From positions 14,502,077-14,566,076 of the forward strand of contig OX335646.2 in assembly GCA_946894095.1 (NCBI GenBank): 64,000 bases of DNA. Reading direction: 5' to 3'. A program made the translations under genes and the position numbers. Positions 9,780 to 21,120 of this stretch are shown in pieces (within the stretch, counting starts at the first letter, position 1; each line of letters begins with the position of its first letter). This DNA is from Incurvaria masculella (lineage: Eukaryota; Arthropoda; Insecta; Lepidoptera; Incurvariidae). The notes below the pieces were generated by a model that had not been told where the DNA came from, searched no databases, and was given only the letters and a program-made list of their open reading frames with translations.

Positions 9780-10545
9780 GTTTTTTAATGTATTATCCAT
9801 GTGTGCACCTTACCATACGACCGAAACTGTTTTTGAAACATTTATTCGATTAACTCCAAAGTAGAGGTAATAGTCGCCGATTTTTTCGACTGCTTTTTGA
9901 CTAGACTGGAACAGTTGATCACGACAATTTTTCTTAATTTTGGCAAAAGTAAAAAAAAAATCGATAGGAATTAAGTCAGGGCTATAAGGAACCCTCCTTA
10001 TAGTATACGTTTTGCGTCAACTCAATGGTTTGATGAGCGGTATGCGAGCTTGCGTTGCCATGGTGTAGGATGATGCGTCACTTCGAAGCTCGTTGATAAC
10101 AACAGAATTTGGTATGTCACGCTGCATTAATCGGTTGAATAGTTGAAGACTTTTCATACACCATCTTGTGATCGTCGGAAAGCGAAGTGGCGGAGGGATT
10201 CATCTGGAGACCAAGCGCTTCTGTCATGCAGGATCTTTTGATTTATTGTCCTGAGGATGAATGATACTTTCAAAGATGCTTTAATCTCAATATATGTCAC
10301 ATGACGGTTTTCGACGATTCCTTCCCTCACAGCAACGAAGTTATCTTTGGTAAAGGCGGTTTTTGGACGTCCTTCACCAGCTTTATCACTATGCCTGGTA
10401 AGTCCATGCTGAGATTCTAAATACTAGCGTTCGAAAGCTAAGACATGGGGCTTAATTATTGAACACTAAAATCAGCGAACGTTGTATAAAATATTGATCG
10501 AACATTTTCCTCAAACAACTTTGAAATGAAGCTTATTTATACTAA
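9780..10545 (-). pseudogene. decayed mariner-family transposase copy
   Basis: On the minus strand fragments of a mariner transposase can be read in different frames, in the correct order. Near 10340-10390 there is GRPKTAFTKDNF, then VAVREGIVENRHVTYIEI with KASL (the second helix-turn-helix region). Near 10020-10085 there is LHHGNASSHTAHQTIEL, matching the mariner motif HDNASSHTA around the second catalytic aspartate. Near 9940-9990 YSPDLIPIDFFF matches the YSPDLAPxDFFLF motif around the third catalytic residue. Stops and frameshifts separate these blocks. The second catalytic Asp is replaced by Gly. No terminal inverted repeats could be fixed with confidence. A dead copy, lying in the intron between Sema1a exons 3 and 4. 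Confidence 0.8.
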
Positions 10546-12557
10546 CAATTTAACTAGGTAAACCTATGTCTTTCAATTATTTTGAGCTTCTAAATAAAAA
10601 AAAATCGAACATTGTACGGTTACAAATTCGAAATTGGCGGTAAATATGTTAACGACAATAATTTTAAGGTATGCCTTGTAACAGGCCCCTGGCCGAACGT
10701 GCAGGCTTTCAGCAATATGTGGATGCAGCAAAAAAGCCGCCAGTTGTTCTTCGATGCAGCGGGACGTCGTAAATAAAGCAGCGAGTGGAACTGCCGGTCG
10801 ATATCTCGCACCGCGGCGGCGAACAGTTAATGTTCTATTTATTGTCGGGCGGACGATAGCGATCGGCGAGCATCGCCCACGAGCGGGCGACGCGCCGGTA
10901 GAAATGCCCGCGAATAAAACGGCCGCTTTGGACATTTGCACGGAAAGGAATTATTACCGGCGGACGTGGAGCAATGGAGATATCGGATCGACCACTGTTC
11001 TCGGAATTGGAGCGTTTATCTCGATGCATTGAAATGTAGTCGGCAGAAACGATCTCAGCGGACGCCTCTGCCGCCGCGCCGCATCGGTCGAGACGCCTCC
11101 GGCCCGTATTCTGCTTTCTCAATCGAACTAGTAGAGTATGTGCGGAAAGAGAACACTCATAAGGCGCAGCATAGCTAAAGTACAGTTATTATGATGTACG
11201 TCATTAAATGTACATTGTTCTACAGTGTCACTGGCTTTTTGCAGGTCAATAAAAGTGTTTTTCGCCGCTTTTTCTCGTCGGCAAAACAGAATAATATGAA
11301 ATGTTATTTCACTGTGAGAGATTTAGATCATTTTCGGCCTGAACACGAAAACGAGTTTGCAACAGCAAGCTGGGTAGGGGTGCCATGATAAAATGCGCGA
11401 CAGTTCTCTTTCCACACAATTCTCTCAGTGAGAGATTTTATTGCGTGTTTCAAAGACCTATCTGCATAATGTATGTGTTTGGCTTTGGTTTCAACCTCGG
11501 CTAGATACCCGATAAGGCTCTTGCCTCGATTGGGAAAACGAATTCGAATCAGATTGAATCCGGCCATCTTCTAAGTCTCGGAAAAAGAAGCTTCGCCTTA
11601 TGTAGAGATAGATCTTCGCCCATTATCATTTCAAATGGAGAACATGGTCATAGGAACGCGACTAGGAGTCTTGAAAAAAGAAACGAGTTGGGAATTTATT
11701 AGAGGGCAGCTTCGTAGTTCGAACCAAGCAGAACCGGTCCAGCCAGTTCAGTCAGTGCCTCCGACTAGCTACAGTCCAGGCAAGTACGCGCCACAGAAGA
11801 GAAAAGGAAGGAGACGTAACCTGTGGGCGATATTCGGGTCGCCGCCGAATGGAAAATTTGTCCATGAAATCCTATGGATATAATGGCAAGATGGCCGCGC
11901 GTGGTGTTCCATACGAACCGCCGAAATGTACGGCCCTACGGCGAATCGGGTTCCGAAATGCGTTTCCTAAGTAATTATTTATAGGAGGCCCATCTCCTTA
12001 TTTTTTGATCTTATGTACAGACGTTATAAACAATAGAATTGAACGAATCGGCAGGAATATACTAAATCTATGGTAAAAAATATCGTTGCGATGCAATGAA
12101 TCTAAGACCAAAGTCAGCGCGTCATCAGAAAAAAGCATGCTTAAATACCAATAAAACCGATTGGTAGGTACATGCTCGAAAATTAAAACAGGTGAGTTAA
12201 TGAATAATGCGCTTGTGAGGCTGGCTGTCAGGGAACGGTTGGAGGGACGTAGCCCGGGTCTCATATTTATGACTACCCGCCCTACAGATATACGATCGCG
12301 GGAAATAAGCGTTCGTGATTACACGAAACAAAAAAATACGCCACCGGGCGCTGCGAACGCGGCGGCAGGTTGGAAATCTGTAGAGGCCTGATTAGTATGC
12401 CCGCAGAGCCTCGCAGTACACACCCGTCCCGCCCCTGGGCTTCCCTCCTGCCGCCGCCGACGCCTCCGAGGTCGCTGGTACAGAATGCACAGGCTGTTTC
12501 TTTCCGTTTTTACACAGTCGCTATTTAGATTAGATTATACCGTTGGCGTACTACAGA
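10546..12557. other. intron 3, GC-rich unique block
   Basis: 10750-11120 is unusually CpG-rich for this intron (CTCGCACCGCGGCGGCGAAC, ATCGGCGAGCATCGCCCACG) without repeat copies or convincing exons. 12290-12480 is similar. Candidates for conserved regulatory DNA, undecided from one sequence. Confidence 0.4.
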
Positions 12558-12904
12558 GTGATCAGTCCGAACTTTCACCTAAATTGGCGTTTACGGAACT
12601 TCGAAGTTCGAAAGTTGCTTTGCGAACAAGATTTTACTACTTATTCTGTGGTTTTACTTCTTCAAGCTGTCAAAATTACACTCGGACCTCAGATTTGTAT
12701 GAAAACGCGGAGTCGGCGTGAAACGGAACCTCAACGTATTGACGGCGACGGCGAGTAAGCTGTCAAATCAAACTCGGACTCGCATATGTTAGTTCGCTTA
12801 AAGCCCACTGCGCGCGCTATTTAATTTCTCCATACATTTGAAAACGTTAGTCGATCCGTTTGGCGTAAACGCCAATTCAGGTGACACGTGGGACTAGGGG
12901 CTCA
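12558..12904 (+). mobile_element. F element
   Basis: CCGAACTTTCACCTAAATTGG at the left, AAGCTGTCAAA and GTTAGTTCGCTTAAAGCCCA inside, and GTAAACGCCAATTCAGGTGA at the right. Full length but diverged. Confidence 0.8.
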
Positions 12905-14307
12905 GTACGTAGTTACCATACTTTGTAAAGCGGACTCGGCTTTTCGAATTCACGCGATGAGATAAATTAAATGTCAATCTGTATTGTAAGTAAAAGTAAA
13001 CGTGTCTGTACCATAGCTCCGCGGATTTAATAATCTAGCAAATTAACGATCTGTCAAAAGCAAGACGAGACAATCCCCTGTACAATATCGCACAGTTGTA
13101 GCAGCGAGCGAGACTGAATTATTCAACTTCTAGCGACGCGCATTAATATTTGACATCATGTATTTCTAAAACTATCACGTCGCGCATTACAATATAAACC
13201 TCGAGTTCAATACAACGCATACTAAGCTTGGATTTACATCGGTCGCTATAAATTCGTCAGTCTCGTCGCCAGAATATCAAGCGCTGTCCTAAACTACGGC
13301 TCGTTCGGCAAAATGGACGAGAGTAGTTATTTTCGATTTGCCGCTGATTTGACTGAATTGAATATAATCTCGTAAATATGTGAGTTTAACGAGCACGATA
13401 AAGCACGGTGGCGATTCGCCTGGTTGTTATCATTTCGGGCCGAGCTCGCGGCGTATATTTTTTGACATACTCGTGGGGGGAAGGTCCGGTTTTTGTACGA
13501 TTCGAGGGACGAACTTTGGCAATATCGCTCGGCGCGATGTGGCTCCGCGCCAAGTGCCCCCACCCCCCCTTCCCGCCGCGCGCGGTGCCTGAGATTTTTA
13601 TTTCGCGTGGGCCACCGATACCATTAATCGTCGAGCCTGAGCTGAATTATAAATATCAACAAAGGGAGCGCGCGCTTGACTGAAAATTGAATTTTGAAAA
13701 ATAGAATTTTACCAATTTCCTAAACAGAGTTTGGTGTTGGCTTGGCGTTTCGTTTGGCATTAACCTGTTGAAATGACATTTTTTATTCAATATAATTTAG
13801 GAAATATACAGTTATACAAAAGGTAGTTAACTAATGTCGATATCATAAACTATTAAAACTGATTTAGAATAGAATAAAGAGTTTACTGTTCCAGGAGCGA
13901 TGCAAAATATCAATGTTCCTGCTGAAGTTAGATCTAGATTTTTTAATTAGAAATAAATCCCGTCATATTCCAATGACGCAGAGCCGTTTTGTTATCAAGT
14001 AAATTGTAGAAGATAAGATTAAAATTAATGTCACGGAGGTGCGGCTCAAGCAAGTTTTTTTACTATCTGTGCGCTCCCAGTAAACAATTTCGAAATTGTT
14101 CGAGACAATCCTTCGTGTCAAAGACGTACCATTGCGTCGATATCTAGTTAGCTCGATTGTTAGACGTTTGTCAGCGATTTCGACACGCTCTGTCGCTGCG
14201 GGAGCTTGGTGGATTTTACAACTGAAATCGATCTTGTGCGAGATTGCCGTCCTTTTACGGCGCAATTTGTGTTTTATAGTCGATCGTTCGGCTTCAGTTG
14301 CTTACGG
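12905..14307. other. intron 3, mixed unique sequence
   Basis: 13070-13640 is GC-rich with cytosine runs near 13560. No repeat or exon recognised. Confidence 0.4.
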
Positions 14308-14390
14308 GGCGGCGGCGAAGTATTCTGGCGCATGGCGGCGGCGGCGAAGTGTCCTGGCGCATAGCGGAGGCGGCGAAGTGTCCTGGGCGC
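14308..14390. repeat. three tandem units of about 28 bp
   Basis: Units share GGCGGCGAAGTGTCCTGGCG with CAT/CATA linkers: 14308-14333, 14334-14363, 14364-14390. GC-rich and surrounded by AT-rich DNA. Confidence 0.8.
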
Positions 14391-14534
14391 TGACGGCCGT
14401 CGGACATTACAATATACCCTAGTGCACCGGTGGCCGTGAACCGACCGCTTCTGGACGGTGGTTATACATCGCCAGATTTATAATTAGCTATAATATACTC
14501 TATTGACTGTACGTAGGTTGTTTCTCTCGAAAGT

Positions 14535-14712
14535 CTATTAGTGCTGTGTGGGTTCTGGCACGTAAAAAGAAGAAAATTTGTACCCACTGCAATTCTTCAC
14601 CGTGCATGTCGTCAGAGGCGACTACGAGGTTGGTCGTTCGTGGTTCGGATTCACGTAATAGGGGACTTTTGGTGGCATATTATTTATCCATGTCCAGTTA
14701 CATAAAAAAGTA
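14535..14712 (+). mobile_element. SINE-like element, family K
   Basis: It starts TAGTGCTGTGTGGGTTCTGG, passes TTCTTCACCGTGCATGTCGT and GAGGCGACTACGAG, then has a short body remnant (GTGGTTCGGATTCACGTAAT) and the same 3' part as family B (ATCCATGTCCAGTTACATAAAAAA). A related copy is split at 52617-53085. Confidence 0.55.
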
Positions 14713-15354
14713 ACCCTAGTTTTATTTTCAAATCCACAGTAATATTATAAATGCGAAAGTAACCATGTCTGTTGCATTATCACGCCAAAACCACTAAACA
14801 AATTTTGTTGACTTTCGGTAAAGAGATAGTCTGGACCTTGGAAGGGGGTGAAATAGGAGACGAAAGTATGTATGGGGAAATCATATAACTTCCAGGAAAT
14901 AATTCAGCCCTTACTCATTCTAAAACGATATTAACCCGAGTGGAGCCGGGCACCTCAGCTAGTAGCTTACCATGTATACCGCTTAGCAAACGACAAGAGA
15001 GTGAGGAAAACTGGCTTCGTTAAATACATAAAAAAATTAGTCGGGCGTAACGCTTCCGAATGAATACCCAAAATGTAACAAAAACAATACTTCTTCTCAA
15101 TACATTACTCACGAAGGAAAAGAATTGAGTTCGCAAAGGCTCTCGTTATCGTCGTGTACCTTTTAGTAAATTGGTCCTTCGTCAATGGAAACGAATAAGC
15201 ACACTATAGCCACTATTTGTATTTATATATATAAGCTTTATACAATAATATATAAGCTTTATACAACATCCTTACTACACTACTAAGCAACTCACATTTA
15301 CACAAATTTAATGTCGCTGAGAGATGTAAGAGTGATTTCATGAATAAACATTAC

Positions 15355-15406
15355 CTGATCTACATTCTCCGATAAGTCGTACAGGCTGAGGTTGTAGACG
15401 GTGTTT
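15355..15406 (-). CDS. Sema1a: Semaphorin-1A, coding exon 3 (sema domain micro-exon)
   Basis: A 52-base exon coding the end of Arg62 and then NTVYNLSLYDLSENVDQ (residues 63-79). This corresponds to the conserved RN-x-VYNLSLxDL strand of semaphorin blade 1. N67-L-S is a potential glycosylation site. The acceptor is GGTTACAG before 15406 and the donor is GTAATG at 15354-15349. One incoming base completes the split Arg codon and the exon ends at phase 0. It is too short to appear as an open reading frame of its own. It was found by looking for the missing VYNLS segment between the neighbouring exons. The joined reading GGRNTVYNLSLYDL confirms both junctions. Confidence 0.93.
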
Positions 15407-15652
15407 CTGTAACCAAAACAGGTTATTATTAGTCAAATTAATATAGCTAATTACTATGCGCATAATACCGCAAACTCTGAACAACGCTGCGCGGCTCAAA
15501 CGCGACGACAGTTGAATAAATATCACGGAATTACTGTAGAATTATTCATTGTGTACCATCTACCATAAAATGGGACAATCGTAACGTGACTGTTATAGAC
15601 ATATTTTTATACTTTACAAAATGCGTATTTGTGCATGTGAGATCAGTGCCTG

Positions 15653-15850
15653 AAAAAACCGGCTAAGTGCGAGTCGGACTCACAGACGTAGGGTTCCGTA
15701 CTATCGTACAAGATTTACAAAAAAAAAATCAGGTTTTTTGTATGGAGGGGAAAATGTCAGCTGCCTACCTATTACGGTTCATGAGATGCAGCCCTGTGAC
15801 AGACGGACGGACAGCGGAGGCTTAGAAATAGGTTTCCGTTGGCATCCGTC
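15653..15850 (+). mobile_element. A-family repeat
   Basis: It opens AAAAAACCGGCTAAGTGCGA and contains GTAGGGTTCCGTACTATCGT, GCTGCCTACCTATTACGGTT and AGACGGACGGACAG. The 3' end GGTACGGAACCCTA is degenerate here. It lies between exons 2 and 3. Confidence 0.75.
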
Positions 15851-16881
15851 GAAGGTGACGGGAAAACTGAACTAAGTAAATAGAGCTTGTAATTATCTGT
15901 AAATAGAAACACCAATGTGTCAATCTGTTTTATAATTACTCAATTGAAAGGACAAGGCTCTGGCCACACCTAAGAAGTAGGTAGATAAACGCTCGGTAGG
16001 TATCAATTACAGTTTTTGTAATTACATAGACGAGACCTAAAATATCACTCTATAAATCGTGTCGTAAACGGCCATAAACAAGCTGTTTATAATTTGTGCT
16101 CAGGTACAGATACGTCTGCGACTAAATTTTGTGTGTGGGATGGACGTATAAGGGTGGTATTTTTTTGCTTTTTTACGCTTTGTCGTATAGTCTCATAGTA
16201 GGTGCGCTAGACACATCTCCTTCCTTTTTTGGTTTGAGGTTATAACTTAGTTATGATGTTTGATTACACATGCACACACCGAATGGAATAGCCCAGAGGA
16301 GTGGACTGTGGTTTTGTACAATCATTGGGAACGTAAATGGGTTTACAGTAATATTTCTGGTACCACTGCTGTCAGGTAGTCAATAGATAAGTCACGTGTG
16401 GCAATGAAACATAATAATGTGACTGGCCTGTGTTTTACCCCGCAAATACAACCTATGATTTAATAGGTGCCTAAAAGAATAGGTTACTTATTAGACCTCT
16501 GATATATTGTATATTTGTAATACATACTTTGCACATACTCATTCAATATATTTATGATTAAATTGACGGTAAATGGCTAACCCAAGTACAATAGATCGTC
16601 CATGGCGACAGCCGCTTTGTTCTCATTCAACGCAGCGTTCTTAGCTAAATGGAATACTGATTTATTGCCTAAAAGTAATGAACAACTTTCCAAAATATTC
16701 GAAAATAATTTTGAATCTAGCCTCCATATATAATCCATCTAAAATCCAACTAGGAACAGAGAAGTGACTGGACTGTATCCCAGAAGATAAGCACGTCACA
16801 TGCATGACGTGACCGCTGGTGGTGGCGAGGGTAGCAGAGGCGGTGGCGCGGTAGAGCTACACATCAACAGGAGACACCCAC
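15851..16881. other. intron 2, no recognised feature
   Basis: AT-rich; ACACATCTCCTTCCTTTTTT near 16210 recurs as GCACATCTCCTTCCTTTTTT at 62331, too short to define a family. Confidence 0.4.
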
Positions 16882-16978
16882 CTGCCGCCCACGATGATGG
16901 AGGAGTCGTCCTTGTCGAGGATGCGGAAGTGGTCCGGCGCGCTCGCGTTGCCCAGGAACTGCTCGGCCGCCTCTTCTC
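16882..16978 (-). CDS. Sema1a: Semaphorin-1A, coding exon 2 (start of sema domain)
   Basis: Residues 30-62. The reading is GEEAAEQFLGNASAPDHFRI followed by LDKDDSSIIVGGR, which matches the beginning of semaphorin domains (DHFKLLEKDxxSLLVGARN in class 1 proteins). This is blade 1 of the seven-bladed beta-propeller that binds plexin. N40-A-S is a potential N-glycosylation site. The acceptor is GTGCACAG before 16978 and the donor is GTGGGT at 16881-16876. The exon enters at phase 1 and leaves at phase 2, and the Arg codon is completed by the first base of the next exon. The intron to the start exon (16979-20684) holds two A-family repeats and one C-family TTAA element. Confidence 0.93.
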
Positions 16979-17944
16979 CTGTGCACGATCAAGTCAATGG
17001 TGAAATTGTACAAGTATGCCTCTCGAGCTCTGAAAACGTATGTAGCAAGTAATCGCCCGAGGTACGCCGACATTTAACAAATGTGTCTACAACAGCTCCT
17101 ACCCAACATTTTAATTAAAAAAGTGGCCGATCAAGCCAGGCTAGGAGCTAAAGATTTGATAAGGTACATATTATAATGCAAATAAATACATCGCCGAGTT
17201 ATAAACTTCCCTAATCTCTGGCCGTAACACTGCGAACAATACTGCGCTCAATATACTAAAATGATCAGTTGTTCAGGCACAGAATAATAATTAATAATAT
17301 GGTTCAGGCATGATTATGTTTCAAATGGTATATGGAATTAAAAACGCTCGTTGACCTATACTATTGTTTTATAATTGATTTTTTAAGCAAATCTTGCAGA
17401 GTGAATGCAGTAGCTTTGGTTTTATGTTTAGAGCAGCTATAATGTTGGTACGTCAAATGAAGGTACTTTGGCTTTATTACTAGTAAGTTAAGTAGTAAAA
17501 GGGCAAAAATAGCTGTCAAGTGTGGTTCGAAATGCAGGTGTCTACCTGGGGCAGGGATTGTTTACGCCCCCATGGACAGAGATATTCGCATTGTGTAGAT
17601 AGAGGTTTTCTTTATTGATACGACAATAGTAATTCCAAGTTCTTTTATAAGGATTAATCGCATCAAAAGACGTTCCCATAGATATTCATTGTACGTATAG
17701 GGTTACTCAGCTTGGCACGAATTTCGCAACCAAAAATTCTCACAATACTCAGTTCCCAGAAAAACAAAAATACAAACTTACGTTTACACAATTTGCCTGC
17801 AGCAAAGAATATATACCCTGCAGTAAGCAATGTATAAAGTTCTTCTTTTCTAGTTAAGTTCTGCATGGTAGTTTTTATTAACTTCTCAAGTAAATATGGA
17901 TTGTAAACATCACTTCAATTGAAGTAGTACTTAGTGACTTAGCC

Positions 17945-18105
17945 CCGGTTGCACGAAGAAACGGCTGAGTTAATCAATGTTCTAACACGTCACTTTTAGT
18001 GAACCGCATATAATTCCTTCCATACTGTCCACACAAAGTGACGTGTTTAATCATACTTTGACGTTGATTTAGATTTTTTGTTCTTTCGTGCACTCGGCCC
18101 TTAGA
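17945..18105. mobile_element. O: small MITE-like repeat
   Basis: CCGGTTGCACGAAGAAACGG, ACACGTCACTTTTAGTGAAC and TTTGTTCTTTCGTGCACTCG. GTTGCACGAA and TTCGTGCA near the ends are inverted. A second copy is at 55905-56090. Confidence 0.55.
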
Positions 18106-18846
18106 CAAAGTCCAGTGGCAATGCAATTTAACTTGATGCAGGATCCTAGACTTCAAGAGAAACTAGATTAAAATTACGAATTATAACAAAGTTTGAAAAA
18201 CTTTTATTCAAGCACCAAATAAACGTTGTTCTAACCTTAAGTGTACGTTGATAAAACATATTGTTAAAATTCCAATAAAATAAGAAAAAAAATAAGTTAC
18301 AATAGTTAACTATACAAATTAATTTCCTATTTTAAAAAATATTTTCAGTTTTTATGTTGTAGCTATAAAATGTAAACAATAGTCTCTTTAGAGAAGAATG
18401 GTTTTCGCAGCCCCCTTAAAAGTTCGAAAGCTCATAGGCGTCCTGTCCGAGGACATAAAAAAACATAGAAGAGCTATTTACACTACAGAAACGTTCAGAT
18501 GACCACCGGAAGCATTTTACAACTACCTACATAATACCATAAGAGGAATTTACAATTCAAAGCTTCAACGATAGCGGGGTTGGAAGTGGTTAACAAATTG
18601 TTTCAAATGGGGTCGTTATCTGACAGCCGCGCACGTTATTTCAGCTAAATGAAGCGGAGTGAAGATACAATGAAATTGAATACCTCGTTATCTCCTCCGC
18701 ACTGACTGTCGAGTCTAGTTCCTCGGCTTGTTTACGTCCGTTATCACCGTGTCGGTGTGCGATAAGTCGTTTTATTGTACCTGCTATAAGGTGGTGAACG
18801 TTTAACTATACATTAAGTAAAATATACTTTTTCGTACTGCCCGAGA

Positions 18847-18884
18847 GCATGGAGGTGAAGAAATTACATTCTTCACCTCCATGC
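18847..18884. repeat. perfect 16-bp hairpin
   Basis: GCATGGAGGTGAAGAA, a six-base loop ATTACA, then TTCTTCACCTCCATGC. It is in the intron between Sema1a coding exons 1 and 2. Confidence 0.85.
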
Positions 18885-18952
18885 CGGAGAGAGTTTGGTA
18901 GCTTGGTGGTCCAGCCACGGACTATATTAATAAAGTAGTTCTTTTTACAGCT

Positions 18953-19213
18953 TTTTAGGGTTCCGTACCCAAAGGGTGAAAACGGAACCCTATTACTAAG
19001 CTTCCGCTGTCCGTCCGTCCGTCCGTCCGTCTGTCACAGGGCTGTATCTCATGAACCGTCAGCTGAAATTTTTACAGAGTGTGTATTTATTTTGCCGCTA
19101 TAACAACAAATAAAAAAAATAAAAAAATACAAAAAAAAATGGGAATTTTTTTAGTGTTGATGGTAAGGAACCCTTCGTGTGCGAGTTCAACTCGCACTTG
19201 GCCGGTTTTTTAA
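18953..19213 (-). mobile_element. A-family repeat
   Basis: Full-length inverted copy. It runs from TTTTAGGGTTCCGTACCCAA through GTCCGTCCGTCCGTCCGTCT and CTGTATCTCATGAACCGTCA to GAGTTCAACTCGCACTTGGC and CGGTTTTTT. Confidence 0.85.
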
Positions 19214-19260
19214 AATTTAGTTAGTATCACTTCACGGTCGATTTCACATACATATCGCAG

Positions 19261-19726
19261 TTAAGGTGGCCCAACCCGGCGGCCCTAACTCATTCGCGGG
19301 TACGGTACAAAACCGTGCTGTTGCGCTCTGGGACCTTCTCTGTTTCAAAGAATAAGACAGGCTCCGTGATGAGGAAGATGCAACATGTCCACAATAAAGA
19401 CAATGTGCTTAGTGTATGATTTGGTTAGATTTACGAAAATTTTAATTTGAAAACGACTTATAGCTAAAAGTAAACCACGACCGCTGTAGTAAAAAATCGA
19501 ACAAAACCCAAATAGTTTATAAATCTTGATGAAATAAGCTATGTCTGATGACTACTCATTTTAAGATGTTCTTACGTTATCATTGCGTAATCCACCTCCA
19601 AAGTTATCGTATAAAACTCGCGAAAAATGCGAACTTTCGGACCTTATAACTTAGAAACCAAACACAATTTTACAATACCAATGGTCATCAGACATCTAGT
19701 TCGATGAGCGGGATGGGCCACCTTAA
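19261..19726 (-). mobile_element. C element, inverted copy with internal deletion
   Basis: Starts TTAAGGTGGCCCAACCCGGC and ends TGAGCGGGATGGGCCACCTTAA. It matches the element at 3156-3705 in reverse, but is about 80 bp shorter near its right-hand end. Confidence 0.85.
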
Positions 19727-20249
19727 ACAGTTGATCTCTCGCTAACTATTTAAGTTGTCATTTGGTTTTCCGGACAATATCGCCATAGAAAAGTGGACGA
19801 AACATTTCCTTTTTCATCTAAGGAAACATCACGATAATTTTACGGGTTTTTTTAATACATAGGTATTTTTTTTTTACATAAGACCGCTTTAAGAGTTTAG
19901 TAGCTAAATGATAAAAATGTTATAATATCGTCCTGGCCGGCCGGTCATCCGTATCGCACAGCCATTTTACTCAGACATTTGGAAGGAAGGTGTTTACTAT
20001 GAAATGCTAGACAACGGTGTAGTCAAATTCTGAAAAAAAAGGGATGACAACACCATGCATGTAACGGAGGGATGAAGATAATCCAGTGCACATAAGGTTA
20101 TGGAGTTAGATAGATCTTTAAAATGATAGAGGCTTGGAATAAATGGTTTGTTTAAGTCAATTGGTGAGTTTGCGCTTCTAAAGTCGCAAAAACATTCTTT
20201 GCGTTGTTGAATGTGAAAAATTCTTCATTCTTGCCGTGGAAAATTCTGA

Positions 20250-20535
20250 AAAAAAAAACCCGGCCAAGTACGAGTCGGACTCGCACACGAAGGGTCCCGT
20301 ACCATAGTACAAGATTTAACACAAAATATCACGTTTTTTTATATTTTCCCTTTAATTTTTATATTTATTTTATTTTACCTATTTGATCGTACAGCGGCAA
20401 AGTAAATTCACACTCTGTAAAAATATCAGCTGCCTACCTATTACGGGTTATGAGATACAGCTCTGTGACGGACGGACAGCCGAGGCTTAGTAATAAGGTT
20501 CCGTTGGCACTCTTTGGGTACGGAACCCTAAAAAG
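20250..20535 (+). mobile_element. A-family repeat
   Basis: Full-length copy starting AAACCCGGCCAAGTACGAGT and ending TTTGGGTACGGAACCCTAAA. It lies 150 bases from the donor of the start exon of Sema1a, inside intron 1 of the coding region. Confidence 0.85.
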
Positions 20536-20684
20536 GAAGGTGGTAGCACTGAACGAGAACTGTGTGGATCTTTCGATATGAGATATTTTCGATTACGTTC
20601 TTCACTGTGCGTGGTCCAATCAAGTTCGTTACGCATTCGGTAGCTTTTACAGATTATAAATATAGTATGGGTGGTCGGACTCAC

Positions 20685-20772
20685 CATATTTGACGTGTAT
20701 CCTGGCACTGGAGTCCGGCATCCAGGCGTGCGCGGCTGACGCGAGCAGTAGGAGCGCGCAAGCGGCGGCCAT
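20685..20772 (-). CDS. Sema1a: Semaphorin-1A, coding exon 1 (start codon, signal peptide)
   Basis: First coding exon of the transmembrane semaphorin, residues 1-29 plus one base. The ATG is at 20772-20770. The peptide begins MAAACALLLLASAAHAWMPD: a short hydrophobic signal peptide with an AHA-type cleavage site just before the Trp, as expected for a protein entering the secretory pathway. The exon ends TATG followed by the donor GTGAGT at 20684-20679. The remaining single base combines with two bases of the exon at 16978 to make a Gly codon and keeps the frame open. The exon extends upstream as 5' UTR to 20854, where a TTTGCATTGCCGCAG acceptor is visible. The start was chosen because it is the only ATG in this exon that is in frame with the downstream sema exons. 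The region is very GC-rich. Confidence 0.9.
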
Positions 20773-20854
20773 CTTGTCTCGCGCGCCTCACGCCTCCGCC
20801 GCTGTCGCCGCCGCCGCCGACCGGCACGTCCACGCCGCTACACCCATGCTGCTC
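20773..20854 (-). other. Sema1a: Sema1a 5' UTR part of the start exon, with splice acceptor
   Basis: Untranslated leader between an inferred acceptor (TTTGCATTGCCGCAG ending at 20855) and the ATG at 20772. It is almost pure GCC/GGC repeats. It implies at least one further upstream non-coding exon to the right. The acceptor is judged from sequence only. The alternative is a transcription start inside this block. Confidence 0.6.
20788..20847 (-). CDS. upstream open reading frame in the Sema1a leader (19 codons)
   Basis: An ATG at 20847-20845 opens a frame reading MGVAAWTCRSAAAA and ends at TGA (20790-20788), 15 bases before the semaphorin ATG in a different frame. It is fully inside the inferred 5' UTR. 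An upstream ORF that terminates before the main start usually lowers translation of the main ORF. No function of the peptide is proposed, since its composition simply mirrors the GCG-rich leader. It is real as sequence; its use depends on where transcription starts. Confidence 0.45.
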   Translation of the reverse strand: MGVAAWTCRSAAAATAAEA

Positions 20855-21001
20855 CTGCGGCAATGCAAACACAATCATTGAAACAGGGAACAATATAAAA
20901 CAATGTTAGGCGCGGTATATGGCGTATGCCAGGCCCTCGACTAAGAGATACCTGAGGAATTTTGGCGAAAGCCATGCCGGCCGGCCAGGTGCAGTTGGTA
21001 A

Positions 21002-21120
21002 AACTAAAAAAACAATAAAAATAAAAGGGGGCCCCATACAGAAAACGTGATTTTTTGTGTTAAATCTTGTACGGAACCCTTTTTGTGCGAGTCCGACTCG
21101 CACTTGGCCGGTTTTTTTAA
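21002..21120 (-). mobile_element. A-family repeat, truncated
   Basis: Only the outer half, with GTTAAATCTTGTACGGAACC and GCGAGTCCGACTCGCACTTG, is present. The inner half with the TATTACGG and GACGGACGG motifs is missing. It is upstream of the Sema1a start exon. Confidence 0.75.

Noticed and set aside
10573..10941. 122-codon minus-strand frame
   Set aside because: Lies in a GC-rich unique block; no domain, no splice sites supporting it.
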